NCBI RefSeq assembly: GCF_026642255.1
Contig: NZ_CP113264.1
Coordinates: 5,146,001 to 5,210,000, forward strand
Direction of reading: 5' to 3'
Length of the DNA stretch: 64,000 nt
Origin: Streptomonospora nanhaiensis
GTDB taxonomy: Bacteria; Actinomycetota; Actinomycetes; Streptosporangiales; Streptosporangiaceae
In this document: positions 9,134 to 16,694 of the stretch, piece by piece
How positions within the stretch are numbered: the stretch's first letter is position 1
Layout of the letters: each line of letters opens with the position of its first letter
Notes under the pieces: generated by a model
Database searches by the model: none
The model's input: only the letters and a program-made list of their open reading frames with translations
Told to the model about the DNA's origin: nothing
Program-made: the position numbers and the translations under genes

Positions 9134-9991
9134 TCAGCCCTTCGCGAGCGTCCCCAGGTACAACTCGATCACGTTCGGATCGTTCAACAGATCCCCACCC
9201 GAACCCGTGTACGCGTTGCGGCCCTGGTCCAGGACATAGCCCCGATCACAGATCTGGAGGCACCGGCGGGCATTCTGCTCCACCATGACCACCGAGACAC
9301 CCGTCTCGTTGACCTCCTTGACCCGCTGGAACACCTCCTCCTGATAGATCGGGGACAGACCCGCCGTCGGCTCGTCCAGCAGCAGCACCGACGGATTCAT
9401 CATCAACGCACGACCCATCGCCACCATCTGGCGCTCACCACCCGACAGCGAACCCGCCTTGGCCTTGCGCCGCTCCCCCAACAACGGGAACAGGTCCGCC
9501 ACCACCCCGAACCTCTCGGCGAACGAACGGGGCCGCAGATACGCCCCCATCTGCAGGTTCTCCTCGATGCTCAACGACGGGAACACGTTCTGCGTCTGCG
9601 GCACGTACCCCACACCGCGCTCCACCAGACTGTGCGCCGGCAGACCCGCGATACTCGCGCCCCGCAGCGTCAGACCGCCCTCGCGCACCGGGATCAGCCC
9701 GAAGATCGTCTTGATCAGCGTCGACTTGCCCGCACCGTTCGGACCGATGATCGCCACGACCTCACCCTCGGTGAGAGTCAGGGTGCACCCGTTCAGGATG
9801 TTCACCCCCGGCACATAACCCGCCACCAGGTCCCGTGCCAACAGCAGGTAGTCCTCCGGACCGCCCACCTCCACGGCCTCGGCCCTCGCCTGCTCCAGGA
9901 CCTCCTCACGGTGCTCCTGGACCACGGCCGCGTCCTCGGCCTCCGCCGGAACCCCGTCCGGACCCGGACCCGGGCCGCCCTTCCCCGTCAT
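9134..9991 (-). CDS. livF: Branched-chain amino-acid ABC transporter ATPase LivF
   Basis: One of the two ATPase subunits of the branched-chain amino-acid importer. 285 residues: Walker A GPNGAGKST, signature SLSGGERQM, Walker B VLLLDEPTAGL and the switch region VVMVEQNARRCL. The sequence GYVPQTQNVFPSLSIEENL is typical of LivF rather than LivG. An unusual acidic N-terminal extension of about 50 residues rich in Glu, Ala and Gly precedes the ABC domain; E. coli LivF is about 237 residues. The start at 9991 overlaps the livG stop by four bases (ATGA), showing translational coupling. It is last in the operon livH-livM-livG-livF and is followed by a hairpin. Confidence 0.95.
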   Translation of the reverse strand: MTGKGGPGPGPDGVPAEAEDAAVVQEHREEVLEQARAEAVEVGGPEDYLLLARDLVAGYVPGVNILNGCTLTLTEGEVVAIIGPNGAGKSTLIKTIFGLIPVREGGLTLRGASIAGLPAHSLVERGVGYVPQTQNVFPSLSIEENLQMGAYLRPRSFAERFGVVADLFPLLGERRKAKAGSLSGGERQMVAMGRALMMNPSVLLLDEPTAGLSPIYQEEVFQRVKEVNETGVSVVMVEQNARRCLQICDRGYVLDQGRNAYTGSGGDLLNDPNVIELYLGTLAKG

Positions 9992-10857
9992 TCGCCACTC
10001 CCCTGGGTCTCGACCGTCTCCTCCTGGGCGCCCAGGTAGGCGTCGATCACCTGCTGGTCGGCACGGATGTCCGAGGGACGGCCCTCGGCGATCACCCGCC
10101 CCTGCGCGAGCACCACGATCCAGTCGCTGATACCCATGATCACGTCCATGTCGTGCTCGACGAACAACACGGTCTTGCCCTCGTCGCGCAACGCCGTGAT
10201 GTGCCCCAGCAACGACTGCACCAGCGCCGGGTTCACACCCGCCATCGGCTCGTCCAGCATGATCATGCTCGGATCCGTCATCAGCGAACGCGCCATCTCC
10301 AACAGCTTGCGCTGACCGCCCGACAGGGAGCCGGCCATGTCGTCACGCTTGTCGATGAGCTTGAAACGCTCCAGCAGGACCAGCGCACGCGCCGTGTTCT
10401 CCCGCTCCTGCCTCTGCCACACAGGACGCAGGAACGCACCCGCCATCCGCTCCCCGAACTGACCCGGCGCACCCAACAGCATGTTGTCCAACACCGTCAT
10501 ACGGGTCAGGGCCTTGGTCAGCTGGAACGTCCGCACCATCCCCGCACGCGCCACCTGGTGGCCGCGCTTGCCGTTGATCGCCCGGCCCTCGAACGTCCAC
10601 CGGCCCCTGTCCACCCGGTCGAAACCGGTCAACAGGTTGAACAGCGTCGACTTACCCGCGCCGTTCGGACCGATCAACGCCGTGATCGTCCCCCGCTGCA
10701 CCTCCACGTGCTCCACGTCCACAGCGGTCAGACCGCCGAACGACCGGCGCACACCGTCCGCCACCAGGATGGGATCCGACTTCGCCGAACCCGGAACCGG
10801 CTCCGCGCCGACCATCCGGTCGACACCCGCGCCGACGTTCGCCTCGTCACTTGACAT
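9988..10857 (-). CDS. livG: Branched-chain amino-acid ABC transporter ATPase LivG
   Basis: Second ATPase subunit of the importer, 289 residues. Walker A GPNGAGKST, signature SLSGGQRKL, Walker B MIMLDEPMAGV and the H-loop in VLFVEHDMDVIMGISD are all intact. The C-terminal extension around IADQQVIDAYLG is characteristic of LivG. About 35 residues precede the ABC core. The ATG at 10857 lies inside the end of livM, an 11-base overlap, and the stop overlaps livF by four bases, so all subunits are probably made in coupled amounts. Confidence 0.95.
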   Translation of the reverse strand: MSSDEANVGAGVDRMVGAEPVPGSAKSDPILVADGVRRSFGGLTAVDVEHVEVQRGTITALIGPNGAGKSTLFNLLTGFDRVDRGRWTFEGRAINGKRGHQVARAGMVRTFQLTKALTRMTVLDNMLLGAPGQFGERMAGAFLRPVWQRQERENTARALVLLERFKLIDKRDDMAGSLSGGQRKLLEMARSLMTDPSMIMLDEPMAGVNPALVQSLLGHITALRDEGKTVLFVEHDMDVIMGISDWIVVLAQGRVIAEGRPSDIRADQQVIDAYLGAQEETVETQGSGE

Positions 10858-11836
10858 TGACCAACATCTCCTTACGGTCGCCGATGAGACCCTGCGGCCG
10901 GAACACGATCAGCACCACCAGCATCAACCCGGCGAACGCCAACTGGATCGCACCGTAGTCCGGACCGTCCAGGAACGGCAGCCAGCCCAGGGCGCCCATG
11001 CCCTGCAGCACACCGTCGGTGAACGTCATCAGGAACCAGAACGCCATCGCGCCCAGCACCGGACCGAACACCCGCCCGGCACCGCCCAACAGCAGGATCA
11101 CCCACAGGAAGAACGTCACCTGCGGCTTGAACTGGTCCGGCTGGATCGACGCCTGGTACACCGCCAGCATGCAACCCGCCAGCGAACCGATCAGACCACC
11201 CAGCACCAGCGCCTGCATCTTGTACGCGAACACGTTCTTGCCCAGGCTGCGGACCGCGTCCTCGTCCTCCCTGATGCCCTTGATCACACGGCCCCACGGG
11301 CTGTGCATCAACAACCACGTCAGACCGGCCATCACAGCCACCAGGCCCCACGTCACCACCAGGACCCACAAGTGGTTGCCGTTGTAGGCCAGCAGACCGA
11401 ACCCGTACCGCTCACCCGCGTCGAACGGGTTCAGCGTCCGGAAGTCCGCCGACAGGTTCTGAAGACCGAAGGCGCCACCGGTCAACGGCTCCGCGAAACC
11501 CGCCCGGTACACCAGGCGGATCACCTCCGCCGCCGCGATCGTCGTGATCGACAGGTAGTCCGCCCGCAACCTCAGCGTCGGGATACCCAACAGCAGCGCC
11601 AACACCAACGCACACAACAGGCCCACACCGAAACCGGCGGCCAGCGGCAGATCGAACACCGCCACACTGATCCCGACGCCGTACGCGCCCACCAGCATGA
11701 AACCGACCTGACCGAAGTTCAGCAGGCCCGTGTAACCGAAATGAATATTGAGACCGATGGCGGCGAGCGCATAGATCGCCGCGATCGGACCGAACGCCGA
11801 ACGGGTTGATTCGGCGAGGATCGAAAGGATGTCCAT
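10847..11836 (-). CDS. livM: Branched-chain amino-acid ABC transporter permease LivM
   Basis: Membrane permease subunit, 329 residues, with about eight to ten hydrophobic helices. Family signature segments are present: AIYALAAIGLNIHFGYTGLLNFGQ near residue 19, GIPTLRLRADYLSITTIAAAE near 85, and GGAGRVFGPVLGA in the C-terminal half. An AGGAG ribosome-binding site lies eight bases before the ATG at 11836. The gene is 12 bases after livH and overlaps livG. It pairs with LivH to form the channel through which the ligand delivered by the receptor passes. Confidence 0.95.
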   Translation of the reverse strand: MDILSILAESTRSAFGPIAAIYALAAIGLNIHFGYTGLLNFGQVGFMLVGAYGVGISVAVFDLPLAAGFGVGLLCALVLALLLGIPTLRLRADYLSITTIAAAEVIRLVYRAGFAEPLTGGAFGLQNLSADFRTLNPFDAGERYGFGLLAYNGNHLWVLVVTWGLVAVMAGLTWLLMHSPWGRVIKGIREDEDAVRSLGKNVFAYKMQALVLGGLIGSLAGCMLAVYQASIQPDQFKPQVTFFLWVILLLGGAGRVFGPVLGAMAFWFLMTFTDGVLQGMGALGWLPFLDGPDYGAIQLAFAGLMLVVLIVFRPQGLIGDRKEMLVNVK

Positions 11837-11848
11837 CGTCTACCTCTC

Positions 11849-13411
11849 CTAGCCGACCCGCTCGCGCCGACCGAGCAGGCCCTGGGGCCTGACCAGCAGC
11901 ATGAGGATCATCAGGGCCAGTGCCCACGCTTGCATGAGCTGGGACGGGAACCACAGGGTGGACAGCATCGCCACCAGGCCGACGGCCAGACCGCCGACCA
12001 TCGCGCCGTACGCCGTGCCGAGACCGCCCAGGATGACCGCCGCGAACATCAGCAGCAGCAGGCGGAAGCCCATCTCGTACTCGACCACCTGGTTCAGCCC
12101 GTAGAGCACGCCGCCCAGAGCCGCCAGACCGCCGCCGAGACCCCACACGTACAGGGTCACCCGGTCCACGTCGATACCCGACGACTCCGCCAGGTCACGG
12201 TTGTCCGACACCGCCCGCATCGCCTTGCCGATCCGGGTGAACTGCAACAGACACGCCACGGCCACCAGCACCGCGACCGCCACACCCATGATCACCAGGT
12301 CACGCGGCGCCATCGCCACCGGACCCAGCTGGACCAGCTCCTGGATCTGGTAACCCGCATAGCGGTTGCGGCCCGCACCGAAGATCACCAGGATCACGTG
12401 GCGCAGGATCAGCGCCAGACCGATCGACACGATGAACATCTGGATCAACGCCACATTGCGGTGCCGCAGCGGACGCCAGATGTAGCGCTCCATCGTCCCG
12501 CCCAGCACCGCGCCCATGACCACCGCGATCGCGGCGGCCAACCACAGCGGCACCTGCCAGTCGATCGAGTCGCCCATCACCCCCAGCGTCGTCGCCAGCG
12601 CGATACCGCCGAAGATCGCCACCCACTGGGCCACGATCAGCGTCGTCCGCGGAAGCCTCGCCTCCAGCAACCCGCCGATCAGGACCGCGATCCCGATACC
12701 CGCGAAGATCGCCAACAGGGAATTGCCCAACCCCGCGGCACCCGTGCTGAACAACAGCGCCACCATCGCACCGAAGGTCACCATGTCACCGTGGGCGAAG
12801 TTGATCATCTTCGTCGTACCGAAGATCAACGACAGACCGATCGCGGAGATCGCGATCACCAGGCCGAAGAGGATCCCCGACACGGTCAGCTGCAGGAACT
12901 GGGCTCCGAAGGAACTGCCGCCGCCCGTCGTCGGCGCGACCGCCCCGTCCTCTCCCCCGGCCTCGCCGCCGGAGTCGTCCGCCGTGTCCTCCGAGGGGGA
13001 CTCCGAGGCGTCACCGCCCTCCGCGGCGCCCGCGCCCTCCAGGGCCACGATGAGGGGACGCCGGTCGTCGGCCTCGACCTCGACCTCGGTCTCGCCGTCG
13101 ACGATGATGCCCTCTCGTACGACGTACTCGCTGGGGACGGACTCCTGGTCCACCACTACGCGGTAGGTGCCCGGTTCGGGCAGCTCCACTTCCCACATTC
13201 CATCAGAGTCGGTCTCCGCCGCCCCGATCTCGTCCTCACCGTCGTAGACCGTGATCCCGATGCCTTCGACACCTTGATCCCGGTTCTCCGGGTTGAGGAT
13301 CTGACCGTGCAGCGCTTCACCGCCCTGTTCGTCTGCCGCTGCCACTGGCCCGGGGATCACCAGGATGGCGGTGATCAGGGCGAGCAACACGGTCACGAGA
13401 CGTGTGCGCAC
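11849..13411 (-). CDS. livH: LivH permease fused to an N-terminal secreted prealbumin/carboxypeptidase-regulatory-like domain
   Basis: 520 residues, against about 300 for ordinary LivH. GTG at 13411 is chosen: AAGGAG lies six bases upstream and the protein then opens with a signal-peptide-like segment (V-R-T-R, a hydrophobic core, cleavage near AAA-DE at about residue 26). Residues 30-120 look like a beta-sandwich of the carboxypeptidase-regulatory/SdrD-B type (GILNPENRDQG, then GMWEVELPEPGTYRVVVDQ). A Ser/Gly/Glu/Asp-rich linker covers about 120-165, and a complete LivH permease follows, with GLSLIFGTTKMINFAHGD and the late LGGLGTAYGAMVGG. The extra domain should lie outside the membrane, where it could meet the receptor or cell wall; that is inference. 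First gene of livHMGF. Confidence 0.92.
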   Translation of the reverse strand: MRTRLVTVLLALITAILVIPGPVAAADEQGGEALHGQILNPENRDQGVEGIGITVYDGEDEIGAAETDSDGMWEVELPEPGTYRVVVDQESVPSEYVVREGIIVDGETEVEVEADDRRPLIVALEGAGAAEGGDASESPSEDTADDSGGEAGGEDGAVAPTTGGGSSFGAQFLQLTVSGILFGLVIAISAIGLSLIFGTTKMINFAHGDMVTFGAMVALLFSTGAAGLGNSLLAIFAGIGIAVLIGGLLEARLPRTTLIVAQWVAIFGGIALATTLGVMGDSIDWQVPLWLAAAIAVVMGAVLGGTMERYIWRPLRHRNVALIQMFIVSIGLALILRHVILVIFGAGRNRYAGYQIQELVQLGPVAMAPRDLVIMGVAVAVLVAVACLLQFTRIGKAMRAVSDNRDLAESSGIDVDRVTLYVWGLGGGLAALGGVLYGLNQVVEYEMGFRLLLLMFAAVILGGLGTAYGAMVGGLAVGLVAMLSTLWFPSQLMQAWALALMILMLLVRPQGLLGRRERVG

Positions 13412-13493
13412 GCGCGCTCCTTGCGCATCTGAGGGTGACGGCACCAAATGCGAGCATTCGACACCGCTTGTCCTTTACTGTTCGGTGCGGCGA

Positions 13494-13535
13494 GTTTAGC
13501 CCGGTTTAGCCTGGTCATTCAGCAGAGCTAAAGCC
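13494..13535 (-). promoter_or_regulatory. Candidate operator of the livHMGF operon
   Basis: Two GTTTAGCC repeats ten bases apart, one helical turn, plus an inverted related copy, located 83-124 bases upstream of the livH start. The spacing fits cooperative binding of a regulator. The protein is unknown. Confidence 0.35.
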
Positions 13536-13671
13536 ACGTGACCCAACCGTCACCCCATTGTGCGCAAACGAGATCAAAATGGTATCCATCGACCGTTGAC
13601 GGTGGCCATTCGTCTAGTTTTCGTCACCCCCGGCACACCGCCCCTCACCCTCCCTCCCCCGGACACGACAA

Positions 13672-13701
13672 CGGGGCCCCACCCGGTCGGGTGCGGCCCC
13701 G
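13672..13701 (-). terminator. Hairpin terminator after pdtaR
   Basis: Stem of CGGGGCC-CACCCG with CGGGTG-GGCCCCG, one C/C mismatch and a two-base loop, 31 bases beyond the pdtaR stop on the minus strand. Confidence 0.65.
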
Positions 13702-13732
13702 GTTCAGGGTCGCGGGGGTCGGCCCGGTCGGC

Positions 13733-14323
13733 CTACTGTCCCCCGAGGGTCTCGACGACCGTCTCGGCGACCTTCCTCATGGTCAGTCTCCGGTCCATCG
13801 AGTTCTTCTGGATCCACCGGAACGCCTCGGGCTCACTCATCCCGTGACGCCCCTGGAGAAGCCCCTTGGCCTGCTCGACCAGCTTGCGGGTCTCGAGACG
13901 GTCCTGGAGGTTGCCGACCTCCGACTCCAGCGCCGCCAGTTCGGCGTAGCGGGAGGTGGCCATCTCGATGGCCGGCACGAGGTCCGACTTGTTGAACGGC
14001 TTGACCAGATAGGCCATGGCCCCGGCGTCCCGCGCGCGCTCCACCAGCTCTCGCTGGGAGAAGGCGGTCAGGATGACGACCGGCGCGATGCGCTCACCGG
14101 CGATGCGCTCGGCGGCCGAGAGGCCGTCGAGCACCGGCATCTTGATGTCGGTGATCACCAGGTCGGGCTTGAGCTCCCGGGCAAGCCGGATAGCGGTCTC
14201 CCCGTCCCCGGCCTCGCCGACGACGGCGTAACCGTCCTCTTCCAGCATCTCCTTGAGGTCCAGGCGGATCAGGGCCTCGTCTTCCGCGATCACCACACGG
14301 CTCTGCGTCCTCGTCACGTACAT
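13733..14323 (-). CDS. pdtaR: ANTAR-domain response regulator (PdtaR/AmiR-NasT family)
   Basis: Two-component regulator that acts on RNA: the ANTAR domain binds paired hairpins in transcripts and prevents termination. The 196 residues start with a receiver domain (acid pair in VVIAEDEAL, phosphoacceptor Asp59 in LVITDIKMP, conserved Lys in YLVKPF), a coiled linker with ELAALESEVGNLQDRLETRK, and the ANTAR helices LVEQAKGLLQGRHGMSEPEAFRWI and RKVAETVV. ATG at 14323 puts the receiver strand ten residues in; an upstream start at 14368 would only add an atypical leader. The partner sensor kinase PdtaS is not in the window, as usual for actinomycetes. Orthologues sit beside liv genes and pyk in Streptomyces. 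Confidence 0.93.
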   Translation of the reverse strand: MYVTRTQSRVVIAEDEALIRLDLKEMLEEDGYAVVGEAGDGETAIRLARELKPDLVITDIKMPVLDGLSAAERIAGERIAPVVILTAFSQRELVERARDAGAMAYLVKPFNKSDLVPAIEMATSRYAELAALESEVGNLQDRLETRKLVEQAKGLLQGRHGMSEPEAFRWIQKNSMDRRLTMRKVAETVVETLGGQ

Positions 14324-14452
14324 GAGGTTACAGAGATCCGCTAGGATGCTGAGCGTCGGGACCGGCAATGCGCGCCAATCGTGACACCACCGTTGACCGG
14401 GGCCGCTGGCCGACCGGGAAAACTACAGAGAATGTCTTGACAAATTCTCCAA

Positions 14453-14525
14453 GCCCTGGTAGCCCAATGGCAGAGGCAGCAGATTCAAGTCCTGCGCAGT
14501 GTGGGTTCGAATCCCACCCAGGGTA
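14453..14525 (+). tRNA. Atypical 73-nt tRNA with apparent CAA (Leu) anticodon and short variable loop
   Basis: A cloverleaf can be drawn: acceptor GCCCTGG/CCAGGGT (first pair G-U), D-arm around GCCC..GGC with the GG of the D-loop, anticodon arm GCAGA/CCTGC with loop T-T-C-A-A-G-T, five-base variable loop, T-arm GTGGG/CCCAC with the canonical TTCGAAT loop, and discriminator A. CCA is not encoded. The anticodon reads CAA, which belongs to leucine, but bacterial tRNA-Leu has a long variable arm and this has none. The lowest anticodon-stem pair is A/C. A strong terminator with a T-run follows directly, so the gene is probably transcribed alone. Amino-acid identity is unresolved. Confidence 0.75.
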
Positions 14526-14529
14526 CGAG

Positions 14530-14552
14530 AGCCACCCCAAGGGGTGGCTTTT
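14530..14552 (+). terminator. Intrinsic terminator after the tRNA
   Basis: Nine-bp stem AGCCACCCC/GGGGTGGCT with a two-base loop followed by TTTT, four bases beyond the tRNA. It is the only clear U-tract terminator in this stretch. Confidence 0.85.
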
Positions 14553-14615
14553 CTGCTTCTCGGAGCATTGACCGGACGTGGGCGAATGTCACAGGTGTGA
14601 GCGAATCTTCACTCT

Positions 14616-15401
14616 ATGTACTCACGCGACATCGTTGAAGAGACTTTTCGCCTCAAGGCCCTCGGCCTGACCGACCGCGCCATCGCGGAACAGTGCGGCG
14701 TCTCCGTCCAAGCGCTCAGGCACTGGCGCTACGGCACCCGGCGGTCCCCGCAGACGGAAGCCGACCGGACCGCTTACTGCCCTGTCTGCGGGACTGGTGC
14801 CCTGGACCCCGCAGCCTACGTCTACCTGCTCGGTCTCTATTTGGGAGACGGGTACATCGGACGTATCCGCAACGGGGTCGACTACCTGTCGATCGCCTGT
14901 TGCGACACATGGCCCGGCCTCATCGAGGAGTGCGCACGAACGATATCCACGGTCTTCCCCGTGGGTGCCTTCCAGGTACGGCGCCAGGGCTGTACGGAGG
15001 TCAAGGGAACCTCCAAGCACTGGCGCTGCACCTTCCCGCAGAACGGCAAGGGAATGAAGCACTCACGACCGATCATCCTCGAACCCTGGCAGCAGGAGGC
15101 CGTCGACGAGTGCCCCGAACCCTTCATCCGAGGACTGATCCACTCCGACGGCTGCCGCGTGTCCAACCGTGTGCGCAAGAAGACAGACGGAGGATGGAAG
15201 TACTACGAGTACCCCCGCTATTTCTTCTCCAACACGTCACAGGACATCAGCAACCTTCTTGTCCATGCCCTCGACCGGCTCGGCATCTCATGGAGGCGCC
15301 GAGTGGAGGTGAAGCTCCCGAACCGGGATGCGTTCATCGTGTCGGTGTCGAAGCGGGCGGCCGTAGCGCGGATGGACGAGTTCGTGGGGCCCAAGTACTG
15401 A
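14616..15401 (+). CDS. Helix-turn-helix protein with two LAGLIDADG motifs (homing-endonuclease-like)
   Basis: 261 residues. The first 45 form a transposase/MerR-like helix-turn-helix (TDRAIAEQCGVSVQALRHWR). A Cys pair CPVC follows at 55-58. Two LAGLIDADG-type motifs are spaced 100 residues apart: LLGLYLGDGY at 71-80 (acid Asp78) and IRGLIHSDGC at 171-180 (acid Asp178), which is the arrangement of a single-chain two-repeat LAGLIDADG fold. A conserved-looking RYFFSNTS segment lies at about 201-208. Related HTH-LAGLIDADG proteins are common, often multicopy, in streptomycetes and usually labelled transcriptional regulators; no function is established. It starts 64 bases after the tRNA terminator, with no good ribosome-binding site. 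It could be a nuclease or a domesticated DNA-binding protein. Confidence 0.8.
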   Translation: MYSRDIVEETFRLKALGLTDRAIAEQCGVSVQALRHWRYGTRRSPQTEADRTAYCPVCGTGALDPAAYVYLLGLYLGDGYIGRIRNGVDYLSIACCDTWPGLIEECARTISTVFPVGAFQVRRQGCTEVKGTSKHWRCTFPQNGKGMKHSRPIILEPWQQEAVDECPEPFIRGLIHSDGCRVSNRVRKKTDGGWKYYEYPRYFFSNTSQDISNLLVHALDRLGISWRRRVEVKLPNRDAFIVSVSKRAAVARMDEFVGPKY

Positions 15402-15610
15402 GGAGCGGTCAGCGGGGCCAGAACCTGCGTAACTACCCGGCCAGTTCGACCACAAATGGGCCTTTTGTCACTTTATCCCCGGGCAAGGCGGGCCGAACCG
15501 GTCACATCACGGCCACAACCTGAGTACAACCCGTGGGTTCGGTCGTCCCGGCGACCGCGTGTCCCTGATCCTTGAAGATCACGGACGAGTTCTCAGGAGA
15601 GGAGCAGCAG

Positions 15611-16570
15611 GTGCTGACCGCGGTGGCCGGAATCGTCGGCGCACTGGTAATCGGCGCCTGGGTCGTGGTGGCCTGGGGCTCCCGACGCCGCCAACCCTGG
15701 TTGCTGACCCCGTTCGCCCTGCTCGTCGTTCTTCTCGTGGCCGTGGGCCAGGCGGGATGGTCGTTCCTCCCCGCTGCGGCGCTCGTCGCCGGCTCCTTCG
15801 CCGAGCTGGTCATCGGCGCCCGTGAGTCCCCCGCCGTGCGCACCAAGGATCCCGACGCGCCGCTGAGCACGGAGCGCTGGGCGGCCGCCGTCGCCGCCCC
15901 GTTCCGGGTGGCGCTCGCCGAGCCCTGGGACGTGGTGGCGCGCCCGTCGCTGCGCCGCCGCTACCGACGGCTGCTGGAGCGCCAGTGGCAGGTGACGGAC
16001 CGGGAGTCGCTCCTGGCGGCCGTGGAGGGTCTTCTGGACGAGTTGCACACGAGTCCGACCCTGGACCTGGTCGTGGACCTGAGGGGCGGGATCGCGCGTT
16101 CCCGGTTCCCCCGGGACGAGGGCGGTCAGGCGACGGGCGGGCACGTGCTGCTGACGCCGGAGCAGGTCGTCCGGCTGCGTGCCGTCACGGGGGTCGGCGA
16201 GGCCGACGAGACGGTGATCATCGGGGCGTACCAGTGGTGGCGGTCGGTGCACGTGATCCGGTTGGTGTGCGGGGGCGCGACCCTGGACTGGCTGAGCCCG
16301 GTGGAGACGCAGACCCTGTTGCGGCGGGTGGCCTCGGACCTGCAGCGCCGGTACTCGTCGTGGCAGCAGTTGTCGACGGCTTTCCACGCGGGGTACCTGC
16401 TGTGGCGGGACAAGGGCGTGGAGGGGGACCACGGGGGGGCGGACCGGGTGTGGGCGGCTCTGGGTCTGCTCACCGAGGATGTGCGGAGTCCGTGGAACCT
16501 GCTGCCGTGGGACATGCCGTTGGAGCGGGTCATTCCGGAGGGCGGGCTGGCGGCCAACCCGGAGCCGTAG
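15611..16570 (+). CDS. DUF1266-like membrane protein of unknown function
   Basis: 319 residues. Two hydrophobic segments lie at the N-terminus (about 3-22 and 30-62), followed by a basic region and a cytoplasmic domain. Its C-terminal half resembles DUF1266: YQWWRSVHVIRLVCGGATLDWLSP, RYSSWQQLSTAFHAGYLLW and a terminal SPWNLLPWDM match the Trp- and Gly-rich pattern of that family, whose biochemical role is unknown. GTG at 15611 is chosen because GAGGAG lies seven bases upstream; a TTG at 15572 would add 13 residues without a better site. It is convergent with pyk. Nothing around it suggests a pathway. Confidence 0.7.
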   Translation: MLTAVAGIVGALVIGAWVVVAWGSRRRQPWLLTPFALLVVLLVAVGQAGWSFLPAAALVAGSFAELVIGARESPAVRTKDPDAPLSTERWAAAVAAPFRVALAEPWDVVARPSLRRRYRRLLERQWQVTDRESLLAAVEGLLDELHTSPTLDLVVDLRGGIARSRFPRDEGGQATGGHVLLTPEQVVRLRAVTGVGEADETVIIGAYQWWRSVHVIRLVCGGATLDWLSPVETQTLLRRVASDLQRRYSSWQQLSTAFHAGYLLWRDKGVEGDHGGADRVWAALGLLTEDVRSPWNLLPWDMPLERVIPEGGLAANPEP

Positions 16571-16670
16571 GGCTCCGGAAAGACGTCGGCCGCACCTGGC
16601 CCTGACCCGGTGGGTCGGCGCGGCTCATACGCCGTTCCTCCGGGCCGGACCTGATGCGGCACGTCTTGCG

Positions 16671-16689
16671 GGCGCCCGTCGCGGGCGCC
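16671..16689 (-). terminator. Hairpin after pyk
   Basis: Arms GGCGCCCG and CGGGCGCC with a three-base loop, immediately past the pyk stop and between two convergent genes. Confidence 0.5.
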
Positions 16690-16694
16690 GGGTC

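Larger units (their letters stand above)
13412..13732. other. liv operon promoter region and pdtaR downstream region
   Basis: 321 bases between pdtaR and livH, both on the minus strand. The livH-proximal half contains two direct copies of GTTTAGCC (13494-13501 and 13504-13511) and a related inverted copy AGCTAAAGCC (13526-13535). The pdtaR-proximal half contains a terminator hairpin. Confidence 0.5.

Noticed and set aside
14438-14443. TTGACA as the tRNA promoter -35
   Set aside because: It lies only ten bases before the mature tRNA, so the matching -10 would fall inside the gene; the real promoter is probably further upstream.
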